NCBI GenBank assembly: GCA_020073385.1
Contig: JAIQFH010000023.1
Coordinates: 1-64,000, forward strand
Origin: Terriglobia bacterium
GTDB lineage: Bacteria > Acidobacteriota > Terriglobia > Terriglobales > Acidobacteriaceae
Direction: 5' to 3'
Length of the DNA stretch: 64,000 bases
Numbering within the stretch: the stretch's first letter is position 1; the number at the start of each line of letters is the position of its first letter. The notes under the pieces are model-generated. The model saw nothing but the letters and a program-made list of their open reading frames with translations. It did not search any database and was not told where the DNA came from. Shown here in pieces: positions 8,005 through 17,344 of this stretch. The position numbers and the translations under genes were made by a program.

Positions 8005-8583
8005 CTATCGCTTTTCGCCGAAGACTTCAGCGGTGAAGGCCTCGATGGTTGCGCCGTGTTTCCAGGCATCGGGTGGTAATCCCGCTTTGCGACAGGTTTG
8101 CTCGAGGAAGGTGACGCGATCCCAATTGCGCTCGGCGGGCACTTGCGGCAGGAGGAGACCGCGCTGTCCCATCATACCGATGAGCAGCCCATGACGACCG
8201 ACTTCCACTTCTTCGGCGGAGATCAGCCGGGGGGGCGTCAGGATACTGAGCTCGATTTCCAGATGACGCCCTTCCTCCATTGTCACGGGATAGAACCGGG
8301 CGTCTTCAAAAGCAGCGGCACGAGCGGTGTCGATAACGGCGCGATACACCGAGCTGACGGGAAGTATGTAGCCGACGCATCCGCGCAACTCCCCATTCAG
8401 ATATAGGGATGTGAATGCACCGCGGGGTTCGGCAAGGTGCGGGGTGGGTGGATCAACGGAAATCTCGCGATTTTCCAGCGCGGAGAGAATCGAGTCGTGG
8501 GCCACTTGCAGCAGCAGAGTTCTCTCCTGGTGCGAGAACTCGCCCTGCTCCACAGCAATCGGACTAGGTTGAGGCAGCGACAT
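8005..8583 (-). CDS. amrA: AMMECR1-domain protein (AmmeMemoRadiSam system protein A)
   Basis: 192 aa. The AMMECR1 hallmark LRGCVG is at 66-71, followed by the strongly conserved ARAAAFEDARF and EIELSILTPP stretches; the whole domain is present. The family is found in all domains of life next to Memo-like and radical SAM proteins, and its reaction is not established. The Memo and radical SAM partners are not in this window. A GTG codon directly precedes the chosen ATG and could be used instead. The 5' end overlaps the end of pgsA by 20 bases, so the two are probably cotranscribed. Confidence 0.88.
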   Translation of the reverse strand: MSLPQPSPIAVEQGEFSHQERTLLLQVAHDSILSALENREISVDPPTPHLAEPRGAFTSLYLNGELRGCVGYILPVSSVYRAVIDTARAAAFEDARFYPVTMEEGRHLEIELSILTPPRLISAEEVEVGRHGLLIGMMGQRGLLLPQVPAERNWDRVTFLEQTCRKAGLPPDAWKHGATIEAFTAEVFGEKR

Positions 8584-9241
8584 CACGGTCAGCCTGCGCG
8601 GGCGCTACTGGTTTTCTCCGGCTGAGAATGAATGCGCGGCGGCGACGGCGCTTCACCACACGCCGGTCGATTTTCGACCAGAAGGCGACAAAGTAGTCAA
8701 TTCCTGAGACCAGGGACACGCACACCATAAACCAAATGGCGACGGAAGCGATCCAGTGGACTGGAAAGATGTAGTGGCTGTATACCGGCCATTCTTTCCA
8801 GCGATGATCGAGAATCACCGCAACAACCGAAACGATCTGCACCACCATCTTGAACTTGCCGAGTTCGCTGGCCTCGATGGTGAAGCCCTCAGAAGCCGCG
8901 ATGGAGCGCAATCCGCTGACCAGAAACTCCCGACCGATCACAACGATCGCAACCCAGGCAGGAACCAGGCTGGGATTGATCTGAACAAGAACGATGAACG
9001 CCGCGGCAATCAGGAGCTTGTCCGCGATCGGATCGAGCAGAATTCCCATGGTGGTGATCTGATCGCGTTTGCGAGCCAGGTAGCCATCGATGCCATCGGT
9101 CATCGCGGCCGCGATGAATAAGGCGGAGGCTAGAAGCTCTTTTGCCCCGTTTGCGCTGCTGAAATGAGAACTAGAAAGGATCCATACCAGCAGAGGAATA
9201 GCGCAAATCCGGGTCAGCGTAATGGAATTGGGCAGGTTCAC
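8564..9241 (-). CDS. pgsA: CDP-diacylglycerol-glycerol-3-phosphate 3-phosphatidyltransferase
   Basis: 225 aa integral membrane enzyme that makes phosphatidylglycerol phosphate. The CDP-alcohol phosphotransferase motif D-x2-D-G-x2-A-R-x8-G-x3-D-x3-D is complete (D49, D52, G53, A56, R57, G66, D70, D74). About five hydrophobic segments follow the family pattern. The GTG at 9241 gives the typical N-terminus MNLPNSITLTRI; the longer frame to 9340 would add an atypical basic extension. The C-terminal tail is arginine-rich (RRVVKRRRRRAF). The 3' end overlaps amrA. A membrane-lipid role is certain at family level; PgsA rather than a related transferase is very likely. Confidence 0.88.
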   Translation of the reverse strand: MNLPNSITLTRICAIPLLVWILSSSHFSSANGAKELLASALFIAAAMTDGIDGYLARKRDQITTMGILLDPIADKLLIAAAFIVLVQINPSLVPAWVAIVVIGREFLVSGLRSIAASEGFTIEASELGKFKMVVQIVSVVAVILDHRWKEWPVYSHYIFPVHWIASVAIWFMVCVSLVSGIDYFVAFWSKIDRRVVKRRRRRAFILSRRKPVAPAQADRDVAAST

Positions 9242-9351
9242 ACTAAGGGGGGCTCCGGAGGCCAGCCGGCAACCAAGTTGATTATGCTCCACGGAGGAAG
9301 GGAACGCAATGCGCGGTTTGCGGCAACGAGTCGTGAACAAGAATTAAGATC

Positions 9352-9416
9352 TCACCACAGAGGACACAGAGGAACACAGAAGAAAATCGCTGCGTTCCTC
9401 TGTGACTGGTGGTTGA
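9352..9416. repeat. Inverted ACAGAGG-type intergenic repeat
   Basis: The left arm (CACCACAGAGGACACAGAGG, from 9353) pairs imperfectly with the right arm (CCTCTGTGACTGGTGGTTGA, to 9416) around a short centre. It fills the gap between pgsA and the HhH gene and ends just after the HhH stop, where it may also act as a terminator-like hairpin. Related text occurs at 20361-20387 and in variant form at 43871-43935. Confidence 0.65.
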
Positions 9417-9419
9417 GGT

Positions 9420-9788
9420 CTATTTCGGGCTGGGTGCCGTTTTGTCGGTCTTGGCGGCGCTCTTGGGCTGCTTGGCGATGATCATGTCCTTGACTTTTTC
9501 GTATGTAGCCTGCGGAATGATCTTCTTCTGCACCAATTCGTTCTTGGCGCGGTAGGGACGCCCGTCGATAATCTTTTGCGAGTACGCGTCACCGATGCCC
9601 GGCAGGGCTTTGAGCTGATCTTTGGTCGCGGTGTTGATGTCGAGCTTCTCGTCAGCCGGGGCCGCGGCGGCCGCGGGAGTTGCCGGGGCGGCGGGTTTCG
9701 GCTGGGCGGATGCCATCCCGCTCACCAGAGAGAGGGCAAAGACGAGAACAGCGATTTGCGCCATCAACTTTCTTTCGACGAGTTTCAT
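9420..9788 (-). CDS. Exported helix-hairpin-helix (ComEA-like) protein
   Basis: 122 aa. Residues 1-28 look like a signal peptide (hydrophobic MAQIAVLVFALSLVSGMASA core), followed by an Ala/Pro-rich linker (29-47) and one helix-hairpin-helix unit (LDINTATKDQLKALPGIGDA, about 49-68, then YSQKIIDGRPY). The IN.AT...L..LPGIG pattern is typical of ComEA-type DNA-binding domains. In ComEA this domain captures DNA in the periplasm during uptake, but many exported single-HhH proteins have no shown role. The lysine-rich C-terminus fits nucleic-acid binding. An AGGAG site lies upstream of the ATG. Confidence 0.8.
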   Translation of the reverse strand: MKLVERKLMAQIAVLVFALSLVSGMASAQPKPAAPATPAAAAAPADEKLDINTATKDQLKALPGIGDAYSQKIIDGRPYRAKNELVQKKIIPQATYEKVKDMIIAKQPKSAAKTDKTAPSPK

Positions 9789-9809
9789 GAAGTTCTCCTT
9801 TCGGAATCA

Positions 9810-11087
9810 TTATGCGTAAATTCCACGCTGGCGAATCGTGTAGGCAACACGGTCGATCGCCAGCATGTAGGCGGCGATGCGATTGTTGACGTGGTGGGTT
9901 TCGGCGTAGCGGACGACGTCTTCAAATGATGACTTCATAATCGTCTCGAGCTGCTCGTTCACCACCGATTCTTTCCAGAAGTATCCCTGACGGTCCTGCA
10001 CCCATTCGAAATACGAAGTCGTAACGCCGCCAGCATTGGCGAGAATATCGGGGATCACGAAGACGCCCTTATCAGCCAGGATGTCGTCGGCTGCGGACGT
10101 GGTAGGGCCGTTCGCGCCTTCGGCGAGGATGCGGCACTTCACGCGGTCGGCGTTGCGGCTGGTGATGACGTTTTCGGTAGCCGCTGGAATAAGGATTTCA
10201 CACTCGGTCGTGAGCAGGTCTGCCGCGTCGACTTTTTCTGCGCCGGGGAACCCGTGGATAGTGCCATTTTTCTGTCGGAAATCGACCAGGGCCTTGATGT
10301 CAATGCCGTTCTTGTTGTACAGACCTCCACCGACTTCAGCGAGACCGACGACTTTGTAGCCGGCTTCGTACATGAGCAAAGCGGCATTGGAGCCCACGTT
10401 GCCGAAGCCCTGTACGATGACGCGGCTCTTTTCGCGAGCAAGGCCCAGTTTCTGGCAGGCTTCATCGCACACGACCATCACCCCACGGCCAGTTGCTTCG
10501 CGGCGTCCGCGGGATCCGCCGATGTTGATTGGCTTTCCAGTGACCACGGCTGTAACGGTTTGGCGCATGTGCATGGAATAAGTGTCCATCATCCAGGCCA
10601 TGACTTGTTCATTGGTATTGACGTCGGGGGCGGGAACGTCTTTCTCGGGGCCGATGAATTCGATCAGTTCGGAGGTATAGCGGCGGGTCATGCGCTCGAC
10701 TTCACCCATCGACATTTTGTGCGGATCGCAGATCACGCCTCCCTTGGCGCCGCCGAAGGGGATGTTGACTACGGCGCATTTCCATGTCATCCAACTGGCG
10801 AGGGCGCGGACCTCGTCGAGGGTGACGTCGGGTGCGTAGCGGATGCCGCCTTTGGCGGGGCCGCGCGCGATGGAGTGCTGCACACGGAAGCCGGTAAATA
10901 CTTCGAGGTGGCCATCATCCATCTGTACCGGAATGTAGACCGTAACCTCGCGGTTGGGATATCGCAGCACGCGCCAAAGGCCTTCATCGAGATTCAGTTT
11001 CTGGGCGGCCAGGTCGAAGCGTGCGCGTTGCGACTCCCACGGGTTGGTTTCCTTGTCCACGTGCGGAGCAGTGGTCATCGTTGTCAT
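9810..11087 (-). CDS. gdhA: Glutamate dehydrogenase (Glu/Leu/Phe/Val dehydrogenase family)
   Basis: 425 aa. It interconverts glutamate and 2-oxoglutarate plus ammonia. Substrate-binding and catalytic segments are intact: [13 protein letters not shown] (75-87), TWKCAVVN (101-108), [12 protein letters not shown] with K115, and [12 protein letters not shown]. The Rossmann domain carries [10 protein letters not shown], and the end segment [12 protein letters not shown] is also conserved. The length and N-terminus match hexameric RocG/GudB-type enzymes, which are usually catabolic and NAD-linked. GGAGA lies about eight bases before the ATG. It is divergent from the TPR gene and separated from the HhH gene by 21 bases, so those two may share a transcript. 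Confidence 0.93.
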   Translation of the reverse strand: MTTMTTAPHVDKETNPWESQRARFDLAAQKLNLDEGLWRVLRYPNREVTVYIPVQMDDGHLEVFTGFRVQHSIARGPAKGGIRYAPDVTLDEVRALASWMTWKCAVVNIPFGGAKGGVICDPHKMSMGEVERMTRRYTSELIEFIGPEKDVPAPDVNTNEQVMAWMMDTYSMHMRQTVTAVVTGKPINIGGSRGRREATGRGVMVVCDEACQKLGLAREKSRVIVQGFGNVGSNAALLMYEAGYKVVGLAEVGGGLYNKNGIDIKALVDFRQKNGTIHGFPGAEKVDAADLLTTECEILIPAATENVITSRNADRVKCRILAEGANGPTTSAADDILADKGVFVIPDILANAGGVTTSYFEWVQDRQGYFWKESVVNEQLETIMKSSFEDVVRYAETHHVNNRIAAYMLAIDRVAYTIRQRGIYA

Positions 11088-11407
11088 GGAAATAGTCTCC
11101 GGAATAATTGCAGGTGAGATGGTGCCCTGCGCTGCCAGATTCGTTGCTCGGCAAAAGTGGGCAAACGTTCAGAGTATATGAGGGCAGACAGCGGGTAAGC
11201 AAGTTACGGCACCAGCGATGAAACTGGGGGAAAGAGCGACCTGATGCCCAAAGTACACACAGGCGCGGGGTCTTGCAGCGCGCTTCCCTGCCCCTGCGTA
11301 AGCAGCTGGCGCGGAGTTGCAACCTCTACTCATTCTTTGACGGCCCTGTTTTACCCCTGTTAAACTTTTAGTTTGTCCAGCCATCGCTACTATCAGAAGG
11401 GAAGTCC
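11088..11407. other. Divergent promoter region between gdhA and the TPR gene
   Basis: 320 bases with no supportable gene. It should carry promoters for both flanking genes. On the plus strand a candidate is noted at 11337-11366. I saw no clear operator or riboswitch; a GC-rich patch near 11270-11320 can fold locally but has no recognisable identity. Confidence 0.5.
11337..11366 (+). promoter_or_regulatory. Candidate sigma-70 promoter of the TPR gene
   Basis: TTGACG at 11337-11342 and TAAACT at 11361-11366 are separated by 18 bases and lie about 40 bases before the GTG start at 11408. The -35 matches 5 of 6 and the -10 4 of 6 consensus bases. Found by eye; chance occurrence is possible. Confidence 0.35.
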
Positions 11408-12133
11408 GTGCGCGCAGAAACCCGCCATCAACTGAAACAGGATGCTTTTAGCCGTGTGACCATCGGCGCTGCCGAAAAAACTGCCGACTGGACGGTCGAG
11501 CACCGGTCTACCCTCATTATCGCCACCATTGTCGCAGTGCTTCTCATCGGGGGCGTAATCGGCGGCTTGTACTACCTGAACGGGCAGGACCAAAAGGCCA
11601 GTCTGGACCTCTCCATCGCCGTCCGGACCATGGATACGCAGCTGCGGCCGGCCGGAACGCCCGAGCAGCCGGATTTTCCGACGTTCACCTCGGCCAAGGA
11701 GCGAGCCGAGGCCGCGCGAAAGCAATTTCAGGCGATCGCCGATAAGTATCCGCACACCCGATCTGCCGACATGGCTCACTATTTTTTGGGCGTGACCTCG
11801 CAGACTCTGTCTGACAATGCTACGGCCGAGCGCAATTTCAAAGAGGTAGCATCGGTTGGCAATCGCGACCTGGCGTCCGTCGCCAAGAATGCCCTGGCAG
11901 CGCTGTATGGGCAGACCAACCGCACCAAGGATGCTGTCGCTCTCTATCAGGAACTGATCAACAAGCCGACCGTATCAGTCAGCAAAGTGACTGCACAGTT
12001 GCAGTTGGCGGAACTCTATCAGAATTCCAACCAGCCGCTCGACGCCAAGCGGATCTACGAGCAGATCAAGAAAGAAAACCCAGGGAATGAAGCGGGCGAG
12101 ATCGCTACTCAGAAACTTGCCCGACTGAAATAA
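11408..12133 (+). CDS. Membrane-anchored TPR protein (YfgM/TPR_21-like)
   Basis: 241 aa. A cytoplasmic lead (1-34) is followed by one membrane helix (about 35-56, [20 protein letters not shown]) and a periplasmic part with three to four TPR units (about 95-240; [40 protein letters not shown]). The layout matches YfgM-like ancillary SecYEG/periplasmic chaperone-network proteins, although the identity of partners here is unknown. The start is GTG with GGGAAG seven bases upstream; no ATG is available before the membrane helix. Confidence 0.82.
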   Translation: MRAETRHQLKQDAFSRVTIGAAEKTADWTVEHRSTLIIATIVAVLLIGGVIGGLYYLNGQDQKASLDLSIAVRTMDTQLRPAGTPEQPDFPTFTSAKERAEAARKQFQAIADKYPHTRSADMAHYFLGVTSQTLSDNATAERNFKEVASVGNRDLASVAKNALAALYGQTNRTKDAVALYQELINKPTVSVSKVTAQLQLAELYQNSNQPLDAKRIYEQIKKENPGNEAGEIATQKLARLK

Positions 12134-12279
12134 CTCACCGTTCCGAACGGCGTCGAAGCCAGCACAGATTCGATATTCCTAGCCGAATGCCCGTGTCCAT
12201 GGGCGTTTTCTGCCTAACTCCTGCAGGCTCCCACCTGATACCATGTTCTGCTGTTTCTGAGGGCTACCACTGGACCAAC

Positions 12280-12747
12280 ATGGCTGACATCACACTCCGC
12301 GTTAACGGAAGTGAAAAGAAAGTCTCTGTCTCACCTGAAACACCTCTCCTCTGGGTCTTACGCGACACACTCGAACTGACAGGAACAAAATTCGGATGCG
12401 GCGCCGGATTGTGCGGAGCGTGCACTGTGCACGTAGATGGGAATCCGATACGCTCGTGCTCGACTCCGATTTCGCAAGTCGCGGGGAAAAGCGTGACCAC
12501 GATTGAAGGCCTCGGCGTCAACGGCCTGCACGTGCTGCAACAGGCCTGGATCGCCGAAGAGGTTCCGCAGTGCGGCTACTGCCAGACCGGGCAGATTATG
12601 TCTGCGGCTGCCCTGCTGGCGAAAACGCCGAACCCTACGGACGACCAGATTACGCAGGCAATGAACGGCAACCTGTGCCGCTGCGGGACCTATGAACGGA
12701 TCCGCAAGGCGATTCACCGTGCGGCCGGCAATGGAGGTGCGCGATGA
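12280..12747 (+). CDS. iorA: [2Fe-2S] subunit of isoquinoline 1-oxidoreductase-like molybdoenzyme
   Basis: 155 aa. It carries two [2Fe-2S] clusters. The ferredoxin-type cluster is bound by C40, C45, C48 and C60 ([11 protein letters not shown]); the four-helix cluster by C98, C101, C133 and C135 (CGYCQTGQ and LCRCG). It passes electrons from the molybdenum subunit encoded immediately downstream to an acceptor, which is probably a cytochrome because no FAD subunit is present. The ATG at 12280 gives the standard N-terminus [10 protein letters not shown]; an upstream in-frame ATG at 12187 would add 31 atypical residues. It overlaps iorB by four bases (ATGA). Confidence 0.9.
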   Translation: MADITLRVNGSEKKVSVSPETPLLWVLRDTLELTGTKFGCGAGLCGACTVHVDGNPIRSCSTPISQVAGKSVTTIEGLGVNGLHVLQQAWIAEEVPQCGYCQTGQIMSAAALLAKTPNPTDDQITQAMNGNLCRCGTYERIRKAIHRAAGNGGAR

Positions 12748-14861
12748 GCCCACTTTCCCGCCGCGAATTTGTGGGAGCCGGAATCGCCGCCGGCGCTGGA
12801 CTCGTGATTGGCTTTTACCTGCCGCATGGACAGGGATCGCGCCAAGAGTCGTTTTCCCCGAATGCGTATTTGCGCATTACCCCGGACAACAAGGTCACGA
12901 TTGTCGTGGCTCGCTCGGAGATGGGACAAGGGATTCGCACCGCGCTGCCGATGATCCTCGCCGAGGAACTCGAAGCCGATTGGAAGCAGATTGAAATTGA
13001 GCAGGCGGGAGCCAGCACGTTGTTTGGAGATCAGACTACGGGCGGAAGCGCGAGCATCCGCACCACGTGGGACCCGATGCGCAAGGCCGGCGCGATCGCG
13101 CGCGAGATGCTGATCTCGGCCGCGGCGTTGACGTGGGGCGTTCCGAGATCGGCGTGTGCCGCCGAGAACGGCCGCATTAACCATGCAGCGACCAACCGCA
13201 GCTTGAGTTATGGCGAACTGGTCACCAAGGCTGCGACACTGCCAATCCCGAGCGACGTGCCGCTCAAGCAGAGCAAGGACTACAAGATCGTCGGGCAGCG
13301 TCTCGCGCGCGTGGATTCTCCCGCTAAGGTGAAGGGCGAAGCTGTCTTTGGAATCGACCTCCGCATTCCGGAGATGAAATATGCGGTGCTGTCACGCTGT
13401 CCGGTCATTGGTGGGAAGGCGTCCAGCTTCGACGACAAGGAATCGAAAAAGATTACCGGCGTGAGTTATGTGGGGAAGATCGGCGATTCGGCGGTCGCGG
13501 TTGTGGCCGACAGCGTTTGGGGCGCGATGGAAGGCCGACGCGTGCTCAACGTCACCTGGGATGAAGGGCCGAACAAGGACCTGAACACCGCAGCCGTAAC
13601 GGCGTCGCTGAAGCAAGCAGCCTCTAAAAAGGCCGCCAACCTGTATTCGGCAGGCGAGCCTGCCAAGGTTTCGGGCCGTCACATCTCCGCCGAGTATTCC
13701 CTCCCCTTCATGGCGCACGCACCGATGGAGCCCGGAAATTGTACGGCTCACTTTCAGGGGACCAAGTGCGAATTGTGGGCTCCAACGCAAGTTCCGCAGG
13801 ATTGCCGCGACTCAGTTGCCACCGCGATCGGGCTCGACCCAGATCAAGTAAAAGTCAATGTAACCCTGATGGGAGGTGGCTTTGGGCGGCGCCTGGAACA
13901 CGACTATGCGGTGGAGGCTGCTCTGGTCTCGAAGGCGATTAACGGCCCGGTGAAGGTTCTCTGGACGCGCGACGACGACATGCGATCGTCAACGTACCGT
14001 CCGGCGAGTCTGCACCAACTTAGTGCAGCATTGGACGCGTCCGGTCTTCCCGTTGGCCTTACGCATCGCATCATCGCGCCTTCCATCAGCGGGCAGAAGG
14101 GACAGCCAGTTCCGAATGGCGTTGACCCCGATATGCCCGATGAGGCCGGACCGGTGTATGGGATTCCGAATTACCTCATTGAATACGTTCAGGCGGAGAC
14201 TCCTGTGCCGCTGGGGTGGATGCGCTCGGTTTACGCTCTGCAGGCGGCATTCGCGCTGGAGAGCTTCATTGATGAACTCGCAGTTGCGGCGGGCAAAGAT
14301 CCACTGAAGTACAGGCTTCAGCTTCTCGCCAAGGATCAGGATCTTTCCTATTTCACCACGACGTGGCACACCGCGCGCATGCGAGGCGTGCTACAGCTGG
14401 CTGCCGAGAAATCCGGGTGGGACAAGCCGCTTCCTGCGGGGCGCTATCGCGGCGTGGCATGCTTCGGCTGCTTCGCGTCGTACATGGCGGAGGTGGTGGA
14501 GATCACAATGGAAAACGACCAGCCGCGCGTGCATCGCGTAGTGGCTGCAGTGGATTGCGGGCAAGTTGTGAATCCCAGCATTCTCGAGCAGCAAATCCAA
14601 GGCGGAATTGTGTATGGGCTCGCGAATGCGTTGCGGGCGAAGATAACCATCGAGAAGGGGCGCGTGGTACAGGGAAACTTTGACGACTACGCTCCACTGC
14701 GCATGGACGAGACGCCGACAGTCGAGGTATATGCTGTACCCAGCGCAGAATCTCCGACGGGAATCGGAGAGCCGTCAGTGCCACCAATTGCCCCGGCCTT
14801 GTGCAACGCGATTTACACGGCGACGAAGAAAAGGATTCGAGCGCTGCCGATTCTGAGCTGA
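12744..14861 (+). CDS. iorB: Molybdopterin-binding subunit of isoquinoline 1-oxidoreductase-like enzyme
   Basis: 705 aa large subunit of the xanthine-dehydrogenase superfamily, periplasmic by its twin-arginine signal ([20 protein letters not shown], residues 4-23). Typical cofactor segments are seen: [12 protein letters not shown] (about 377-388), a conserved [11 protein letters not shown] stretch for the molybdenum site, and [13 protein letters not shown] near the C-terminus, where the glycine-glutamate pair supplies the catalytic Glu. IorAB-type enzymes hydroxylate N-heterocycles or oxidise aldehydes; the substrate here cannot be told. The Tat signal and absence of an FAD subunit agree with a two-subunit periplasmic enzyme. 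The start codon overlaps the end of iorA. Confidence 0.9.
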   Translation: MSPLSRREFVGAGIAAGAGLVIGFYLPHGQGSRQESFSPNAYLRITPDNKVTIVVARSEMGQGIRTALPMILAEELEADWKQIEIEQAGASTLFGDQTTGGSASIRTTWDPMRKAGAIAREMLISAAALTWGVPRSACAAENGRINHAATNRSLSYGELVTKAATLPIPSDVPLKQSKDYKIVGQRLARVDSPAKVKGEAVFGIDLRIPEMKYAVLSRCPVIGGKASSFDDKESKKITGVSYVGKIGDSAVAVVADSVWGAMEGRRVLNVTWDEGPNKDLNTAAVTASLKQAASKKAANLYSAGEPAKVSGRHISAEYSLPFMAHAPMEPGNCTAHFQGTKCELWAPTQVPQDCRDSVATAIGLDPDQVKVNVTLMGGGFGRRLEHDYAVEAALVSKAINGPVKVLWTRDDDMRSSTYRPASLHQLSAALDASGLPVGLTHRIIAPSISGQKGQPVPNGVDPDMPDEAGPVYGIPNYLIEYVQAETPVPLGWMRSVYALQAAFALESFIDELAVAAGKDPLKYRLQLLAKDQDLSYFTTTWHTARMRGVLQLAAEKSGWDKPLPAGRYRGVACFGCFASYMAEVVEITMENDQPRVHRVVAAVDCGQVVNPSILEQQIQGGIVYGLANALRAKITIEKGRVVQGNFDDYAPLRMDETPTVEVYAVPSAESPTGIGEPSVPPIAPALCNAIYTATKKRIRALPILS

Positions 14862-14885
14862 TGTGACACTTCCGCTCGAAAAGCA

Positions 14886-14925
14886 GCCGGGCTTGCGCCC
14901 GGCGGACGGCCGAAGGCGGCCGTCC
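14886..14925. repeat. Tandem GC-rich hairpins after iorB
   Basis: Two adjacent perfect hairpins: GCCGGGC-TTGC-GCCCGGC (14886-14903) and GGACGGCC-GAAGGC-GGCCGTCC (14904-14925). There is no T-run, so they may limit transcript decay or be a REP-like mobile palindrome rather than a terminator. Similar CCGGC/GTCCGTCCC texts occur at about 3101-3143 and 29685-29720. Confidence 0.6.
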
Positions 14926-14967
14926 CCACATAAGTATCTCGACTCTTACATCTGAGGAGGCGCATTG

Positions 14968-16089
14968 ATGCGTCGAGGGATTATCCATGTGATCGCCCTG
15001 TTCGTGGCCTTCGCTTCGCTGGTGTGGGCGCAATCGTCTACCGTTCCCGCTTCTCGTTTGGCGCATCTGCAACACGGCGTGAATCTCAGCGCCTGGTTCG
15101 CGCAGGTTTACGATCCCAAGGGGTATACGAAAGAACACTTCGAAAGCTGGACGACCTCCGCCGATATCGCGCTGATCAAGTCGGCAGGATTCGACCACGT
15201 GCGATTGAGCGTCAATCCGCAGCCGATCTTGGATGCGAGTCATCACGGTGAGAGCGAACAGTATTTCGGCTATCTCGACTCCGCCATAAAGATGATTCTG
15301 GATGCGGGCTTGGCGGTCGAACTCGACATACATCCAGACTCCGATTTCAAGGAACGTCTGAACCAGAACGACTTCGTTGAGCGCTTTGCCGACTTCTGGC
15401 GCACGGTCGCGAAGCGCTACTCGTCATACGACCGCGAGCGCGTGTTTTTCGAAATACTCAATGAGCCGGAGATGCACGACCCGTATCGCTGGTACGGCGT
15501 GGAAACGAAACTGGCGGCGGCGATCCGGCAAGCAGCGCCGGCAAACACGATTCTTGCTCCGGGAGCAAGCTGGGACAATGACGACGACCTTCTTTTTCTG
15601 GAACCGCTGCGCGATCCCAACGTGATTTATGTTTTTCACTTTTATGAGCCGCACATCTTCACTCATCAGGGCGCGACTTGGGGTGCGTTCTATTGGCACT
15701 GGCTGAAGGATCTGCACTATCCTTCCGATCCGAAAAATACGGCGGAAGTTGCGGCGATTGTGCCGGACGCAGTTCATCGGCTCGACGTGATCCGTTACGG
15801 TCGGGATCATTGGGACGCGTCGAGGATCGAGAGTGAAATCAATCAGGTTGCAGATTGGGCCAAGCAGAATAGCGTGCCGGTCGTGTGCAACGAGTTTGGC
15901 GTCTTTCGCCATGCCCAACCATCCGACCGAAATGCATGGATCCGAGATACACGCGCTTCACTGGAACATCACGGTATTGGTTGGGCAATGTGGGATTACT
16001 CCGACAGCTTCGGAGTCGCCATCAAGAAGGATGGCAAGACCGTGCTGGATGAGGAGACAGTAAAGGCGCTGGGATTAATGGCACACTGA
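14968..16089 (+). CDS. Secreted GH5-family glycoside hydrolase (cellulase-like)
   Basis: 373 aa. The signal peptide is residues 1-21 (RRGIIHVIALFVAFASLVWA). The (beta/alpha)8 barrel has the GH5 acid/base E166 in FEILNEPEM and the nucleophile E309 in VVCNEFGVF, plus the conserved HVRLSV (R79) and HFYEPH segments and a late WAMWDYSD tryptophan-bearing strand. It is therefore a retaining beta-glycosidase; endoglucanase, mannanase or related activity cannot be separated by reading. The ATG at 14968 has GAGGAGG seven bases upstream and is preferred over the TTG one codon earlier. It appears to be a single-gene unit. Confidence 0.92.
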   Translation: MRRGIIHVIALFVAFASLVWAQSSTVPASRLAHLQHGVNLSAWFAQVYDPKGYTKEHFESWTTSADIALIKSAGFDHVRLSVNPQPILDASHHGESEQYFGYLDSAIKMILDAGLAVELDIHPDSDFKERLNQNDFVERFADFWRTVAKRYSSYDRERVFFEILNEPEMHDPYRWYGVETKLAAAIRQAAPANTILAPGASWDNDDDLLFLEPLRDPNVIYVFHFYEPHIFTHQGATWGAFYWHWLKDLHYPSDPKNTAEVAAIVPDAVHRLDVIRYGRDHWDASRIESEINQVADWAKQNSVPVVCNEFGVFRHAQPSDRNAWIRDTRASLEHHGIGWAMWDYSDSFGVAIKKDGKTVLDEETVKALGLMAH

Positions 16090-16421
16090 GAGCTTCCTGA
16101 AGATCCTTCTTCGACAGAGCTCCAAGAATCGACGCACCGATCTGCGGCCTCTATTGTGTGCTCGCATATCATTCGCAAAGTTCTGCAAGGCCGCGTATCT
16201 GGAGCGATCTCGTATGCGGACGTGAACGACTCGAAGCTCGAGCGCATACCCGAACTGCTCTCCAGCCTTTTTGCTCTGTCATGGAGTTGCTCGATGAGTT
16301 GGGCGAGGGTCGGTCCGGAAGCTGACACTTCCGGTTTAGATTTGGGATCGAGCGCTCGTGAACTTACCCCGAAGAGGACCAGTGCGAGAAAACGCAAAAG
16401 CAGCGCCGCCAATTCACCCAC
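15996..16421 (-). pseudogene. Probable decayed 5' part of a small secreted-protein gene
   Basis: An open frame with a good signal peptide (MGELAALLLRFLALVLFG, ending near SSRALD) is followed by about 45 residues (SGPTLAQLIEQLHDRAKRLE, SSFESFTSAYEIAPDT) that resemble the N-terminus of an acidobacterial exported family I half-recognise. After about position 16200 the text turns arbitrary, and the frame runs 94 bases into the oppositely oriented GH5 gene. A +1 shift there gives a more protein-like AALQNFANDMRAHN. I infer a frameshift or truncation. It may instead be a short real gene or chance. Confidence 0.35.
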
Positions 16422-16578
16422 AAATCATATCCAGCTGCGACTGAAATGCCAGTTGAATCGAGAGATCAGCTTAAAATTAACAAGGAACCTCGGGCACGTC
16501 CGCGGTGTCTGAGTCTTCGGGTTCTTTCCTTCTTCCGGGTTCTTGCACCACTTCACTCGTTTCTCACTGAGGTCGGCC

Positions 16579-17343
16579 ATGCTCGAAGCCATACAACTCA
16601 CCAAGCGATACTCATCTTTGCCGGCGGTTCAGGATCTTTCATTCCGGCTGCAGCCTGGACAGGTACTCGGCTGCCTTGGTCCCAACGGGTCGGGCAAAAG
16701 CACAACCGTCAAAATGCTTACCGGGTTGCTCGAGCCCTCACGAGGTGTGGTCCGGTTCAACGGACGCGCGATTCAGGAAGATCTGGCGTCGTATCGGATG
16801 CATCTTGGCTATGTGCCGGAGGAAGCTCACCTCTATCCCTATCTGACCGGATGGGAGTATCTGGAGATGGTGGGCACGTTGCGTGCAATGAATCGCGACC
16901 GAATGTACTTGACCATCGATTCCCTGCTGCAACTTTTCTCCCTGCATCCGGCACGACACGCGACGATCGGCACGTATTCGAAAGGAATGCGGCAGCGCAT
17001 TCTTCTGATAGCAGCCATCATGCACGATCCGGATATCTTCATTTTCGACGAACCGTTGTCCGGTTTAGACGTGACGTCCGCGCTCATCTTCAAGAATCTC
17101 GTCCAAGCTCTGGGACGCTCCGGCAAGTTCGTCTTCTATTGCTCGCACGTGCTTGAGGTTGTGGAGAAAGTCTGCACCGATGTCCTGATCCTCCGCAAGG
17201 GAGTGGTAATTGCCCACGATTCTGTAACGAATATTGGGAAGATTCTCGGACAGTCACTCGAGAACACGTTCCTGCATCTGGTCGATGATGTCGACACGAT
17301 GGATGTGGCGCGCGACATCGTCGAAGTCATGAAGGCGGCTTGA
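16579..17343 (+). CDS. ABC transporter ATP-binding protein (ABC-2 type exporter)
   Basis: 254 aa. Walker A GPNGSGKST is at 34-42, the signature YSKGMRQR at 133-140, Walker B with catalytic Glu (IFIFDEPLSGLD) at 153-164, and the switch His at 190 (YCSHVLE). The order of motifs and length fit CcmA/NatA-like ATPases that drive ABC-2 permeases. It precedes the permease gene by one base, so the pair forms an operon. The ATG at 16579 with GAGGT upstream is chosen; the longer frame from 16543 adds a non-conserved lead. The cargo is unknown. Confidence 0.88.
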   Translation: MLEAIQLTKRYSSLPAVQDLSFRLQPGQVLGCLGPNGSGKSTTVKMLTGLLEPSRGVVRFNGRAIQEDLASYRMHLGYVPEEAHLYPYLTGWEYLEMVGTLRAMNRDRMYLTIDSLLQLFSLHPARHATIGTYSKGMRQRILLIAAIMHDPDIFIFDEPLSGLDVTSALIFKNLVQALGRSGKFVFYCSHVLEVVEKVCTDVLILRKGVVIAHDSVTNIGKILGQSLENTFLHLVDDVDTMDVARDIVEVMKAA

Positions 17344-17344
17344 G

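Noticed and set aside
10254..11117. Long plus-strand open frame of 287 codons opposite gdhA
   Set aside because: It is exactly antisense to a complete glutamate dehydrogenase and has no family-like text; such frames arise from GC-rich codon use.
16446..17156. Plus-strand frame of 236 codons over the ABC ATPase
   Set aside because: It overlaps the ATPase gene in another frame and lacks any domain.
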